A DNA stretch of 64,000 bases, taken from the NCBI RefSeq assembly GCF_000423605.1, contig NZ_AUIH01000005.1:62001-126000 (forward strand), read 5' to 3'. Both the position numbers and the translations under genes were made by a program. A model generated the notes under the pieces. It saw nothing but the letters and a program-made list of their open reading frames with translations. It searched no databases and was not told the DNA's origin. This DNA comes from Saccharospirillum impatiens DSM 12546 (GTDB lineage: Bacteria > Pseudomonadota > Gammaproteobacteria > Pseudomonadales > Natronospirillaceae). Below, one piece after another: positions 32,401 to 39,641 of this stretch; the first letter of the stretch is position 1, and every line of letters begins with the position of its first letter.

Positions 32401-34315
32401 CGGCCCTGCCATTCCAGATGTTGATAAACGCCCGGGAAAACTCATCGCGGTATTTGGCTGGATCAAGCTCCGGGTCTGGCTCGTACAACAAGGAGAAATC
32501 ATAGATCCAGGTACAGCTGTTTTCTCCGTAATTGATTTCGTACGGGTACTCGTCAATGACCTTCAGCCCCAGATTTTCAAGCACTGGAATCAGGTCTGAA
32601 AGCAACAACGCAGACCCTTTGTTAAATATCTTCAGTTTCAACTCGCTGCCGGTTGGCTCCATCGACCGGTAGAAGCTGAGCGTAATAGGGTCTGCATTGG
32701 TGGCGTTCAGCGACTCCATACGCTGAATGTCAGCGACGGCAACGCGCGCACTGTATTGCTCACGGTAACTGGCCGGGAAGGCGTCGACATAGCGTTGATG
32801 AAAGCGCATGCCCTTCTCTTCACCAAAAGACTCAACCAAGGCCTGTTGCAGCTCATCCGTCCAGCGTCGGGCAATTTGGACAATGCGCTTTTCCAGCAGT
32901 TCAGTTGGCAACGCTTCATCAATCGGGTGAGTCAGCTTGAACACGAAACGCGTTCTTGCCAAAACCGACTCGCTAAAGAAGGTGGTAAAATCCGACCCTT
33001 CCACATCGAACTGGTCAACCAGCAAGTCGTGGACCTGTTGACGCAGCTGAGAGTTGAAGATGTCGCGCGGCATATAGACAATGGCATTCAGGAACTTTCC
33101 ATAGATGTCCTTGCGCAGTAGCAAACGGATGCGCTTTCTTTCCTGAATGGCCAGCACATCCAGGGTCATACTCAGCAGCGTATCCACCGAGGCCTGAATC
33201 AGTTCATCGCGTGGGAAGGTAAACAGAATGGAGGCCAGTTCCTTGTAATTGTGCCCTCCTTCGGCAAAACCACTTTTTTCCAGTACCAGCTCAATTTTGC
33301 GACGCACAACGGGAATATTGACCGGCGCTTCGTTGTACACAGTAGACGTATACAGGCCCAGGAACCGACGGCCGCCAACAACCTCACCCTGTTCATTGAA
33401 GTGCTTAACCAGTACATAATCGGAGTATGCCGGGCGGTGCACGTTGGCCCGATGTCCCGATTTGGAGAAAATCAACAGCTCCTTATCAAACACATGGGAG
33501 CGACGGTGCTCGGACATTCCGGCAATGGTTTCGTTACGGCGCTTAGCGCTCTTCTTGAACAACCCCAGCGCACTGCCCTCAACCTGCTTGACCGTATCTC
33601 CCTCTACGACATACTCATCATAGGCGAGAAAGGTAAAATGGTTGTTAGCTAGCCACTTCATGAACACCTTGCCCTCGTCCAGTTCTGACGAATCGACCGG
33701 ATAGTGCAAGGCATTGAAATCGCTAATGGCATCGCGGGTTTTCTGCAAGATGGCGGAATAATCATCTACAACCCGCTCAACATCCCGGACAACGGTTCGA
33801 ATCTCACTCTCGATACCGTCACGTTCGCTGGCGATGGTCGTGCGGTCCACCTCGATCAGCAACAACAGCTCCTGAGACCCCTTGCCTGAAAATCCATCAA
33901 ACTGGCCGCTTTTGTTGCGAGAGACCTTCAGACTGGCGTGAAAGATCGTATGAATATTGGCACCCAGCCGATTCAGAGTGAGACGCACAGAATCAATGAT
34001 GAACGGTAAATCCGAATGCAATATGGACACAATGGTATGGGGTGATTGCCATTCATGCTCTTCAACATTGGGGTTGAAGACGTTAACCAGGCCATGCTGC
34101 GCTTTACCGCCTTGCAGCGTGCGCCACATTGAAACAACCAGACCGGCCAAGTCGGTCATTTCATACGAAAGCAGGTCTTGCATTGACGCGTGCTTGAACA
34201 GGGCGTGGATCAGCGTCTTTAGATTATCACTGTGCTCTTTCGGGAAGTGGGGCTGCAGGCGGGCGTGCAGGCTATCAAGCAACTCACTTCGCTGATGAGA
34301 CATGGTTTGCGTCAT
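29498..34315 (-). CDS. gdhB: Large (180-kDa class) NAD-specific glutamate dehydrogenase
   Basis: Catabolic enzyme of 1605 residues that deaminates glutamate to 2-oxoglutarate with NAD. The length fits the L_180 class known from Pseudomonas and Streptomyces. A long N-terminal regulatory region with ACT-like segments comes first. The catalytic core lies near the middle (RGGLRWSDRIEDFRTEVLG, then VPVGAKGGFV with the active lysine, and VVGVGDMAGDVFGNG for NAD). An all-helical C-terminal region follows. It is transcribed alone, ended by the terminator at 29446-29469. A second Met lies four codons in. Confidence 0.95.
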   Translation of the reverse strand: MTQTMSHQRSELLDSLHARLQPHFPKEHSDNLKTLIHALFKHASMQDLLSYEMTDLAGLVVSMWRTLQGGKAQHGLVNVFNPNVEEHEWQSPHTIVSILHSDLPFIIDSVRLTLNRLGANIHTIFHASLKVSRNKSGQFDGFSGKGSQELLLLIEVDRTTIASERDGIESEIRTVVRDVERVVDDYSAILQKTRDAISDFNALHYPVDSSELDEGKVFMKWLANNHFTFLAYDEYVVEGDTVKQVEGSALGLFKKSAKRRNETIAGMSEHRRSHVFDKELLIFSKSGHRANVHRPAYSDYVLVKHFNEQGEVVGGRRFLGLYTSTVYNEAPVNIPVVRRKIELVLEKSGFAEGGHNYKELASILFTFPRDELIQASVDTLLSMTLDVLAIQERKRIRLLLRKDIYGKFLNAIVYMPRDIFNSQLRQQVHDLLVDQFDVEGSDFTTFFSESVLARTRFVFKLTHPIDEALPTELLEKRIVQIARRWTDELQQALVESFGEEKGMRFHQRYVDAFPASYREQYSARVAVADIQRMESLNATNADPITLSFYRSMEPTGSELKLKIFNKGSALLLSDLIPVLENLGLKVIDEYPYEINYGENSCTWIYDFSLLYEPDPELDPAKYRDEFSRAFINIWNGRAENDAYNQLILRARLTWREVAMLRAYAHYMKQLRFGLSQEYIADTLIKYTEITDMLAELFSARFSPAKQKGKSQVDKWLQGIEQSLEGVNNINEDRIMRRYVELMKATLRTNFYQEDEPGRRKDYISIKLNPAKISGIPLPRPMFEIFVYSPRVEGVHLRGGKVARGGLRWSDRIEDFRTEVLGLVKAQQVKNAVIVPVGAKGGFVAKQLPLDGDREAFMREGIACYKTFIRALLDVTDNLKEGELIAPENVVRYDEDDPYLVVAADKGTATFSDIANAVADEYDFWLGDAFASGGSNGYDHKKMGITARGAWVSVQRHFRELGLDVQKDPITVVGVGDMAGDVFGNGLLRSQTLKLVGAFNHLHIFVDPEPDETASFAERQRLFDLPRSSWEDYDASLISKGGGIFSRTAKSIPVSKEMKAVFDISKSKISPNDLISAMLKAPVDLLWNGGIGTYVKASHENHTDIGDKANDALRVNGNELRCKVIGEGGNLGFSQLGRVEFNLNGGRCFTDFIDNAGGVDCSDHEVNMKILLDDLVANGDLTVKQRNDWLFKQTEDVSRLVLRNNYRQTQALGLAFTESSRRVEEYRRLINSMEAAGKLNRSLEFLPSEDDITERKTRGLGLTRPELSVLISYVKGDLKEQLIRENVAEDAYLEDAVATVFPEKMLKKFEGPMRQHRLKSEIVATQVANDIFNYMGIAYFNRLQESTGASPVEAAKAYVAARDIFGLHDLWDQIEALDHQVPSELQSQLMLRTARMVRRASRWLVKNYRTGIDISNVISLYREPVGQMTDALETLLPEEQKDQWLQEAAELEEQGIPAEVARRVCASEILYTTLGVIAVAQTQERDPMLVAQGYFRVGDALELDNFAEQVNSLSVNTHWQAMARESFRDDLEWQQRRITQGLFAQMEKGSELEPMVSEWLERNTILVERWLRMMSEIRAVNEPEFSMYSVAIRELLDLSQATMPEL

Positions 34316-34574
34316 TGTTGGCCTCTGTTTTTCTTTTTAATGTCTGGCAATGTCATGCATTGCTCGCTGTTGATTTGCAGGTAGTATGGGTTGTGCTCAA
34401 TTGACTCGATAAATCAGGTGTCCGCTTGATACTAGTTGAACCGAGCGTATTCTCTAGTAAACGACACCCCCTTTCATCCTGCCAGCCGTTGTTTTTCGGG
34501 GCTTTGTCGCATTGCAGGATGCAGGGTCGCATTTATGAAATCTATTTGATAATACCAAGGTGGGGGACTGTATC

Positions 34575-34808
34575 ATGTCCGATAAGACGGGTTCGACCGC
34601 TAATGACACCAACAAACAGCCTGGGAAACCCAGGTTATCGAAATTACTGATAAGCCTGTTGGCCGGGCTGGTCGGTGTACAAAGCGATAAAAATCGCATC
34701 AGCGATTTTTCATCAGGCAGTATCTGGCCCTTCATCCTCGGTGGCATCCTGTTCACCGTTCTATTTGTGGTCAGCCTGATTGGGCTGGTTACCTTGCTGG
34801 CTCCCTGA
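34575..34808 (+). CDS. DUF2970 family small membrane protein
   Basis: 77 residues. The N-terminal 30 are polar (SDKTGSTANDTNKQPGKPR). A loop typical of DUF2970 follows (AGLVGVQSDKNRISDFSSG), then one strong transmembrane helix near residues 48-75 (WPFILGGILFTVLFVVSLIG). The function of the family is unknown. The ATG at 34575 lies behind GGTGGGGGA; an in-frame ATG 15 bases earlier is less well placed. A perfect intrinsic terminator follows at 34831-34856. Confidence 0.82.
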   Translation: MSDKTGSTANDTNKQPGKPRLSKLLISLLAGLVGVQSDKNRISDFSSGSIWPFILGGILFTVLFVVSLIGLVTLLAP

Positions 34809-34830
34809 GCAAAAGCACCTTCCCGTTGCT

Positions 34831-34856
34831 AAAAAGGCCCATTGCAGGGCCTTTTT
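34831..34856 (+). terminator. Bidirectional terminator after the DUF2970 gene
   Basis: AAAAAGGCCC (34831-34840) and GGGCCTTTTT (34847-34856) form a perfect ten-base stem with loop ATTGCA. T-runs on both strands let it stop the DUF2970 transcript and the oppositely read 38-residue gene. Confidence 0.9.
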
Positions 34857-34886
34857 AATGTTACCACTTTTGTATCACAGACATGA

Positions 34887-35003
34887 TCAGGTCGCTGTCG
34901 CTACCCAATAAACCGCTGCAACAACAACAGTAGTGACGATAATAACAGCCGCAATGGCATCTGCCTGAGCATCAGTCATACCTGATTTTTTAGTTGTCGC
35001 CAT
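34887..35003 (-). CDS. 38-residue single-pass membrane peptide
   Basis: A small gene with a good start context: ATG at 35003 with AGGGGAAC about eight bases upstream. It encodes 38 residues: a short basic, polar head (MATTKKSGMTDAQAD) and one hydrophobic helix (IAAVIIVTTVVVAAVYWV) with a short tail. I do not recognise the family. It is convergent with the DUF2970 gene and shares the terminator at 34831-34856. Support comes from the ribosome binding site, the coherent head-plus-helix layout and the shared terminator; no homology was tested. Confidence 0.6.
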   Translation of the reverse strand: MATTKKSGMTDAQADAIAAVIIVTTVVVAAVYWVATAT

Positions 35004-35328
35004 CTTGAGTTCCCCTTTTTGTTCTTTTTGTGAGCGTTCTAACAGGTGACAGCACCCATCGTATGGGGTTGCCGAAGAAATGGTTTAAGCACTCTGTCAT
35101 GCGCTCGTGCGATGCCTGACCGGCTAGCTGCAACCGTGCGTATCAGACGTCTTTTGAAGCACTCATTCCAGAGTCCTGTTTACGCGGGACATTTAATCGT
35201 CTATTGGACGTCGGTTCAAGCCACCTTATATAACGGTATGGCATAAAATTATGAAATATAAATTGTTTATGGAATAAGAGGCTTTCTCTATAGTGTCAGC
35301 CAACTCCCTCATTGGATAGGCGGACTGC
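35004..35328. other. 325-base gap upstream of the sulfite reductase gene
   Basis: No convincing gene. The last 100 bases before the start are AT-rich (around 35228-35285) and are the natural place for a CysB-responsive promoter of the sulfite reductase operon, though I cannot fix a -35/-10 pair. The promoter of the 38-residue peptide gene should also lie here, on the other strand. Confidence 0.5.
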
Positions 35329-36990
35329 ATGTACTTGTACGATTCGTTCGACCAGAAAGTGGTCGATGAACGCGTTGCCCAGTTTAGAGAACAGACTGAG
35401 CGTTACCTCGACGGCAAAATCGCCGATGACGAGTTTCTGCCACTGCGCCTGCAAAATGGCCTGTATATCCAGCGTCATGCACCCATGCTGCGTATCGCCA
35501 TACCCTACGGCCTACTGTCTTCCCGACAGCTCTACCGCCTGGCGGATCTGACCGAGCAGTACGACAAAGGCTACGCTCACTTCACCACGCGCCAGAATGT
35601 CCAGTTCAACTGGCCCGCCCTGGAAGACGTGCCGGATATTTTAGCGGGTCTGGCTGAGGTGCAGATGCACGCGATTCAAACCTCGGGTAATTGCATTCGT
35701 AATACCACCACCGACCAATTTGCCGGTGTCGTTCAGGATGAAATTGACGACCCCCGCCCCTGGTGTGAACTGATTCGCCAGTGGTCCACGCTGCATCCCG
35801 AATTCGCCTTCCTGCCGCGCAAATTCAAGATAGCGGTTAACGCCAGCCCTGATGCTGACCGGGCTGCCGTCCGTTTTCACGACATCGGCCTGGAGCTGGT
35901 GCGCGACGATTCCGGTGCCATCGGATTTCGTGTCTTCGTCGGCGGCGGCCTCGGCCGCACGCCTCTGGTGGGTCAAAACGTTCGTGATTTCCTGCCTGCC
36001 AAGCATCTCCTGACCTACCTTGATGCCATATTGCGGATGTATAACCTGAACGGCCGCCGTGACAATAAATTCAAGGCGCGAATCAAGATTCTGGTCAAGG
36101 CACTGGGCGTCGACGCTTTTCGCGACCGCGTAGAATCTGAATGGGCTCACCTCAAAGACGGTCCGGGCACGCTGACCCAATCCGAAATTGAGCGGGTCTC
36201 ACAACATTTCATCGACCCTGACTATGCGGACCTGAATGACGCTGATGCATTACTGAAAGAACAGACAGCCAACAATCCGGGCTTCGATCGCTGGCTGGCG
36301 CGTAACATCACCCGCCATAAGAAGCCAGGTTACGCAGCCGTGACTTTGTCGCTGAAGAAAGTCGGTTACGCGCCCGGCGATTGCACTTCAGGCCAGATGC
36401 GCGCGGCCGCTCAATTGGCAGATAGCTTTTCGCTAGGCGGCCTGCGGGTCAGCCATGAACAAAATCTGATCCTTGCGGACGTGCGACAGGATCAGTTGCT
36501 TGACCTGTGGCAAGCCGCAAAGCAGCATGGTTTTGCCACGCCCACCATCGGCACCCTGTCTGATGTCATCTGCTGTCCGGGCGGCGACTATTGCGCCCTG
36601 GCCAACGCCAAATCAATCCCCATAGCCGAGGCAATTCAGGCTCAGTTCGATGATCTGGATTACCTGTTTGATCTGGGCGACATTGACCTGAATATTTCCG
36701 GCTGCATGAACGCCTGCGGCCACCATCATATTGGCAACATCGGTATTCTGGGTGTCGACAAGAAAGGGGAAGAGTTTTATCAGGTGTCACTCGGCGGCGA
36801 CTCTGGCTTGAATGCCCGGGTTGGCAAAATCCTCGGCCCGTCCTTCAAAGCCGATGAAGTACCAGCCGTGGTCGATAAAGTCATCCAGGTATACGTTGAT
36901 AACCGCACCCCTGACGAAACCTTCATCGATACCGTTGATCGCCTGGGCATCGAGCCTTTCAAGGAGCGTGTTTATGCAAAACCTCATTAA
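35329..36990 (+). CDS. cysI: Sulfite reductase, siroheme / 4Fe-4S hemoprotein
   Basis: Assimilatory enzyme (553 residues) that reduces sulfite to sulfide with six electrons. Two ferredoxin-reductase-like half domains each precede a siroheme domain. The cluster ligands are in the CX5C motif CPGGDYC and the CX3C motif CMNAC followed by GHHHIGNIG. The form and the coupled DUF934 gene match the Pseudomonas cysI type rather than the Escherichia CysJI flavoprotein system; no cysJ is present. A nitrite reductase is the alternative, but the DUF934 partner, with cysH and cysB in this window, favours sulfite. Confidence 0.9.
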   Translation: MYLYDSFDQKVVDERVAQFREQTERYLDGKIADDEFLPLRLQNGLYIQRHAPMLRIAIPYGLLSSRQLYRLADLTEQYDKGYAHFTTRQNVQFNWPALEDVPDILAGLAEVQMHAIQTSGNCIRNTTTDQFAGVVQDEIDDPRPWCELIRQWSTLHPEFAFLPRKFKIAVNASPDADRAAVRFHDIGLELVRDDSGAIGFRVFVGGGLGRTPLVGQNVRDFLPAKHLLTYLDAILRMYNLNGRRDNKFKARIKILVKALGVDAFRDRVESEWAHLKDGPGTLTQSEIERVSQHFIDPDYADLNDADALLKEQTANNPGFDRWLARNITRHKKPGYAAVTLSLKKVGYAPGDCTSGQMRAAAQLADSFSLGGLRVSHEQNLILADVRQDQLLDLWQAAKQHGFATPTIGTLSDVICCPGGDYCALANAKSIPIAEAIQAQFDDLDYLFDLGDIDLNISGCMNACGHHHIGNIGILGVDKKGEEFYQVSLGGDSGLNARVGKILGPSFKADEVPAVVDKVIQVYVDNRTPDETFIDTVDRLGIEPFKERVYAKPH

Positions 36991-37456
36991 GGACGGCCAA
37001 CTCCAGCACGACGACTGGGCGCTCGTTGAAGAAGACACCCCAGTACCCGCATCGGGACCGGTCATTTTGCCACTGGCGGTCTACCGCGGGCAGAAATCCG
37101 AATGGGACGCTAGCGACAGAAACATCGGCGTCTGGCTGAACGACGAACAAATGGCCGAAGACGTTACCGACAGTCTGGATAAACTGGCATTGATCGCACT
37201 GCGCTTCCCAAAATTTGCTGACGGCCGCGGTTTTTCCAAAGCCCGGTTATTGCGCGAGCGCCATGCGTTTGCCGGTGAGATACGAGCCATTGGTGATTTT
37301 CTGCCCGACCAGGTGTTCTATATGGGCCGCTGCGGAATCAATGCCTTTGCTTGCCGAACTGACGAGGAAGCCTCGATAGCCCTGGCACTGTTTGCTCCTT
37401 TCAGCGTGCGTTATCAGGGCGGGACTGACAGCGCTTCACTGTTTGAACAACGGTAA
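36974..37456 (+). CDS. DUF934 protein, sulfite reductase partner
   Basis: 160 residues of the DUF934 family, which routinely follows this type of cysI; its molecular role is not established, and a part in electron delivery or assembly is an inference from gene linkage. The ATG at 36974 lies 17 bases inside the cysI reading frame, with AAGGAG right upstream within the cysI coding sequence, so the two are translationally coupled. Family blocks include RFPKFADGRGFS and GEIRAIGDFLPDQVFYM. It ends at an intrinsic terminator (37491-37516). Confidence 0.88.
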   Translation: MQNLIKDGQLQHDDWALVEEDTPVPASGPVILPLAVYRGQKSEWDASDRNIGVWLNDEQMAEDVTDSLDKLALIALRFPKFADGRGFSKARLLRERHAFAGEIRAIGDFLPDQVFYMGRCGINAFACRTDEEASIALALFAPFSVRYQGGTDSASLFEQR

Positions 37457-37490
37457 CGCCGCCGCTTGAAGCCGACTAATGCCCCCAGAA

Positions 37491-37516
37491 CAGGCCCTCT
37501 TCAAAGGGCCTTTTTC
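37491..37516 (+). terminator. Rho-independent terminator of the cysI operon
   Basis: AGGCCCT (37492-37498) and AGGGCCT (37505-37511) form the stem around a six-base loop, followed by TTTT and CTT. Confidence 0.85.
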
Positions 37517-37582
37517 TTGTCCATTCAGCAGAACCTCCAGCCCTTTTCAAACCCAAAGACACCAACTCGATCACAAAAATAG

Positions 37583-37635
37583 TTGACGGACCTCATTTCA
37601 CTGTATATAACTACAGTTACTGTATAAATGAACAG
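37583..37635 (+). promoter_or_regulatory. sulA promoter with two LexA boxes
   Basis: TTGACG (37583-37588) and TATAAC (37606-37611), 17 bases apart, form a near-consensus promoter. Two perfect CTGT-N8-ACAG operators follow: CTGTATATAACTACAG (37601-37616) and CTGTATAAATGAACAG (37620-37635). The first overlaps the -10 element and the second ends 16 bases before the start codon, so bound LexA would block initiation directly. Confidence 0.93.
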
Positions 37636-37651
37636 TAACGAGGAAGCCGCC

Positions 37652-38203
37652 ATGTCCGCAACTGCACAGAGCACTCAGACTGAACCTAACCGTCAAACAC
37701 CGGTTTGGCGTAGCCTGGCAACCCGCCCTCAACCCCATCACGGGCGGACAGCTGCCGACACTCTCAGCATGAGCACGTTGACGGAAGTCTTTTGTCAGGC
37801 ACAGGGGTTAAAGCAACTGCAACTGTTGGTTCCGGTATTGGCGCAATTGAGTCAACAAGACAAGTGGATCACATTCATCGCTCCACCCTGCCTGCCCAAT
37901 GGAAGGGCGCTGGCCCGTGCTGGCGTGGATACCCGTAAAATACAGATCATCCATACCGGAACCATCAAAGATTACTGGAAAACTCTGGACGATGTCCTGC
38001 AGAACGGCCAAAGCAGCGCTGTACTGTGCTGGCCGCCCCAGGGTGAATACAACGACAATAAAAGAGCGCAGATGAAACAAACAGGTGACCAGAGCAATAC
38101 CGTCGCCTTCGTGTTCCGGCCATTTGGCAAGACCCGACCCGAGGCGATCAATGATTCGGAGACGACAGAACCCGACGTGCAGCAATTGGCTTTGGCCTTA
38201 TAG
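37652..38203 (+). CDS. sulA: SOS cell division inhibitor SulA
   Basis: 183 residues. The central region (LTEVFCQAQGLKQLQLLVPVLAQLS, then a WITFIAPPCLPNGRAL block and an HTGTIKDYWKTLDDVL segment) fits the RecA-like fold of SulA, which binds FtsZ and stops septation during DNA damage. The N-terminal 45 residues and the C-terminal tail look disordered. An ATG at 37628 lies inside the second LexA box; the ATG at 37652 behind GAGGAAG is preferred. In Pseudomonas sulA lies next to lexA; here it is about 15 kb away but keeps its own operators. Lon, encoded in this window, is the usual protease for SulA. Confidence 0.85.
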   Translation: MSATAQSTQTEPNRQTPVWRSLATRPQPHHGRTAADTLSMSTLTEVFCQAQGLKQLQLLVPVLAQLSQQDKWITFIAPPCLPNGRALARAGVDTRKIQIIHTGTIKDYWKTLDDVLQNGQSSAVLCWPPQGEYNDNKRAQMKQTGDQSNTVAFVFRPFGKTRPEAINDSETTEPDVQQLALAL

Positions 38204-38261
38204 GAAACGCGCAGGCGAACAACTATTAGAGACTGGAGATGCTACAGCTTGGAGAAAAGCG

Positions 38262-38349
38262 TGGTGCCCGGAGCCGGAATTGAACCGGCACGATCGCAAT
38301 GATCGAGGGATTTTAAGTCCCTTGTGTCTACCAATTTCACCATCCGGGC
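38262..38349 (-). tRNA. tRNA-Leu (anticodon TAA)
   Basis: 88 bases with the long variable arm of class II tRNA (GATCATTGCGATC hairpin) and an encoded CCA. The anticodon loop CTTAAAA sits in a GGGA/TCCC stem. It corresponds to leuZ of Escherichia by position after pgsA, glyW and cysT. Confidence 0.95.
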
Positions 38350-38435
38350 GAATAAAGGACTGCTGGCGGCGGTAGTGACAACCGCTGCTATACAAAACCC
38401 TGGGAAGGGTCGGTGTCCGCTTCCGGGTGAGGAAG

Positions 38436-38509
38436 TGGAGGCTGGAGTCGGAATCGAACCGGCGTACACGGAGTTGCAGTCCGCTGCATGACCACTCTGC
38501 CATCCAGCC
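38436..38509 (-). tRNA. tRNA-Cys (anticodon GCA)
   Basis: 74 bases with an encoded CCA. The acceptor GGCTGGA pairs with TCCAGCC, and the anticodon stem GCGGA/TCCGT holds loop CTGCAAC. It corresponds by position to cysT. Confidence 0.95.
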
Positions 38510-38548
38510 TTTACAGGCTTGCCCTGGTTACAAGGCGTTCTTACTTAT

Positions 38549-38623
38549 TGGAGCGGGAAACGAGATTCGAACTCGCGACCCCAACCTTGGCAAGGTTGTG
38601 CTCTACCACTGAGCTATTCCCGC
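38549..38623 (-). tRNA. tRNA-Gly (anticodon GCC)
   Basis: 75 bases with an encoded CCA. The acceptor GCGGGAA pairs with TTCCCGC, and the anticodon loop TTGCCAA sits in an AACC/GGTT stem. It corresponds by position to glyW, just after pgsA. Confidence 0.95.
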
Positions 38624-38681
38624 TTTACTGCTCATTACCAATGGTAATGCAAAACTCTGTCCGGTTGACTGAGGCTTCTTC

Positions 38682-38760
38682 GAAGCCTGAACTCGCGAGA
38701 CTGCGCGTTCCGCCTCAACCTCGGAGAAGGTTGTGCTCTACCACTGAGCTACTTTCTCTT
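38682..38760 (-). pseudogene. Decayed tRNA-Gly copy
   Basis: The 5' half repeats tRNA-Gly: GTAGCTCAGTGGTAGAGCAC (D-arm) then ACAACCTT are identical to the intact copy 100 bases away. The acceptor (AGAGAAA) has no good 3' partner, the anticodon loop (TTCTCCGA between CAACC and GGTTG) has eight bases, and only CGCGAGTTC survives of the T-arm. No CCA is encoded. It lies between pgsA and the intact tRNA genes, on the same strand. Confidence 0.7.
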
Positions 38761-38931
38761 TGAGCTATTATCGCTTTTCGTCGATAGCGAGCTGAAACAG
38801 CTGTCTCAACCCCAATCAACGAGCGCGCATTCTAAGCATTCGTTACTGTGGCGTCAATTATTTTTCTTTACAATTTAGGCACTTAGCTGATTTCAGACGG
38901 AAGTTTCAGCTCAAGCCAAGCGCCCTCGACT

Positions 38932-39501
38932 TCAGCCTTTTGGGCGCAGCTCGGGCCAGGCGGCACGCAGGTACACAATCATCGACCAGAGCGTGAGTAC
39001 CGCAGAAACCTGCAAGGCGAGCAGACCCAGGTTGGCAAGCCATTCGGCAGACAGCCAGGTCCGCATGGCCGGGTCCTGAGTCAGTAGAATGACAATCGCG
39101 ACCATCTGCAAAGTCGTCTTTATCTTACCGAGCATATTCACCGCGACGCTCGCGCGCTTGCCCAGTTCAGCCATCCACTCTCGCAATGCAGAAATGACAA
39201 TCTCGCGACCAATGATGACAATGGCAGGAACCGTCATCCAGATGCTGCTGTGGCTCTCAACCAACACCACCAGGGCTGCGGCGACGATGAGTTTGTCGGC
39301 AACCGGGTCTAAGAACGCTCCGAAAGGGGTCATCTGACCCAGCTTGCGGGCCAGGTAACCATCAACCCAGTCGGTAATAGCCGCAGCGGTAAAAATGATA
39401 GCAGCCAACATAAACGACCAGCTTTGCGGCAAGTAGTAAACGACAACGACGACGGGAATCATCAGAATCCTGAACAGCGTCAGTATATTCGGTATGTTCA
39501 T
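38932..39501 (-). CDS. pgsA: CDP-diacylglycerol--glycerol-3-phosphate 3-phosphatidyltransferase
   Basis: Inner-membrane enzyme (189 residues) that makes phosphatidylglycerol phosphate, committing CDP-diacylglycerol to the acidic phospholipids. The CDP-alcohol phosphotransferase motif is complete: DWVDGYLARKLGQMTPFG followed by AFLDPVADK. Four to five hydrophobic helices are visible. It stands downstream of uvrC on the same strand, with the tRNA genes following, as in Escherichia and Pseudomonas. Confidence 0.95.
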   Translation of the reverse strand: MNIPNILTLFRILMIPVVVVVYYLPQSWSFMLAAIIFTAAAITDWVDGYLARKLGQMTPFGAFLDPVADKLIVAAALVVLVESHSSIWMTVPAIVIIGREIVISALREWMAELGKRASVAVNMLGKIKTTLQMVAIVILLTQDPAMRTWLSAEWLANLGLLALQVSAVLTLWSMIVYLRAAWPELRPKG

Positions 39502-39641
39502 AACCTTCCTTTAGTGGTGCGGACTAAGAGCGTCTCGCTTTACGTCCAATGGTCGGAAGGATTCCAGCTTTGTTCCACGCTGTAAACCATAGCCCGACCG
39601 CCGGAAGTACTTTTTTCACGTTGATTTCGCACCAGCAGTGA

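Noticed and set aside
35046-35246. 66-codon plus-strand frame upstream of cysI
   Set aside because: No ribosome binding site, unbalanced composition, no family resemblance; better read as control region.
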